From Lithobates sylvaticus (lineage: Eukaryota; Chordata; Amphibia; Anura; Ranidae): a stretch of DNA of 64,000 bases. Below are positions 63,869 to 64,000 of the stretch, in pieces. Where the stretch lies: positions 133,845,155 through 133,909,154 of the forward strand of contig CM053026.1 of the NCBI GenBank assembly GCA_028564925.1, written 5' to 3'. The notes under the pieces are model-generated. The model was not told the DNA's origin, searched no databases, and saw nothing but the letters and a program-made list of their open reading frames with translations. The position numbers and the translations under genes were made by a program. The stretch's first letter is position 1. Each line of letters begins with the position of its first letter.

Positions 63869-64000
63869 CATGTATTCATGGAATGCATGAATGTATATAT
63901 AAACCAACCTATTACGATGGTAGGACGGATACTGGGGCCAGGGAGGAATGTGTACAAGGCTGCAGATGTGTAAAAATTTATGTCATAAAGCAATCACCTA
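63869..64000. other. Window edge, unclassified
   Basis: Nothing recognised in the last 130 bases. Confidence 0.4.

Overview
The window is vertebrate nuclear DNA. The mix of repeats (DIRS retrotransposons, Tc1/mariner and hAT transposons, a V-SINE, L1 and L2 LINEs and very many short inverted-repeat elements) together with the host protein points to an amphibian, most likely a ranoid frog. That placement is inference; the vertebrate nature is secure.

One host gene was recognised: TMEM161B, a multi-pass membrane protein, on the minus strand. Eleven coding exons can be placed from their splice sites and from homology recalled from the human protein. From 5' to 3' on the minus strand they are 43433-43506 (5' UTR plus the ATG), 33146-33249, 32907-32993, 24162-24259, 23912-24068, 20330-20481, 14597-14657, 8003-8143, 5252-5365, 3097-3271 and 2005-2101. 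Codon phases agree across every junction and give residues 1-396 plus one base. The last coding exon (about 90 residues and the 3' UTR) should lie before position 1. A probable non-coding first exon and promoter lie near 50356-50460. Almost everything from 1 to about 50.5 kb is therefore TMEM161B intron filled with repeats.

Main intronic elements: a TTAA-flanked, possibly piggyBac-like MITE family (copies near 1, 3.5, 15.2, 16.0, 21.5, 24.4, 38.6, 44.9 and 60.5 kb); a 3' L1 fragment with a 12-bp target duplication (6.2-7.4 kb); an old broken DIRS carrying several insertions (8.5-14.4 kb); an internally deleted hAT with a BED finger and TSD (17.5-19.8 kb); a whole-looking DIRS with identical inverted repeats (24.7-30.2 kb); a three-layer nest at 33.5-36.05 kb (MITE, then palindromic element, then Tc1); and a hAT-type element at 38.1-39.3 kb.

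From 48.6 kb on, tandem repeats dominate. A 37-bp minisatellite (48.64-50.24 kb) sits just inside intron 1. Upstream of the gene are a 31-bp array (51.4 kb) that abuts a decayed Tc1 transposase and a 51-bp array (53.0-55.3 kb). After these come a CR1-type LINE ORF1 fragment, a large foldback element (55.9-57.0 kb), a Copia fossil (58.0-58.5 kb), several Tc1-type MITEs and a V-SINE (63.5-63.9 kb). No second host gene was found there. I did not see evidence of a wholly new biological system; the most striking items are the young DIRS, the three-layer nest, and possible control features of TMEM161B (an overlapping uORF and a UG repeat beside a splice donor).
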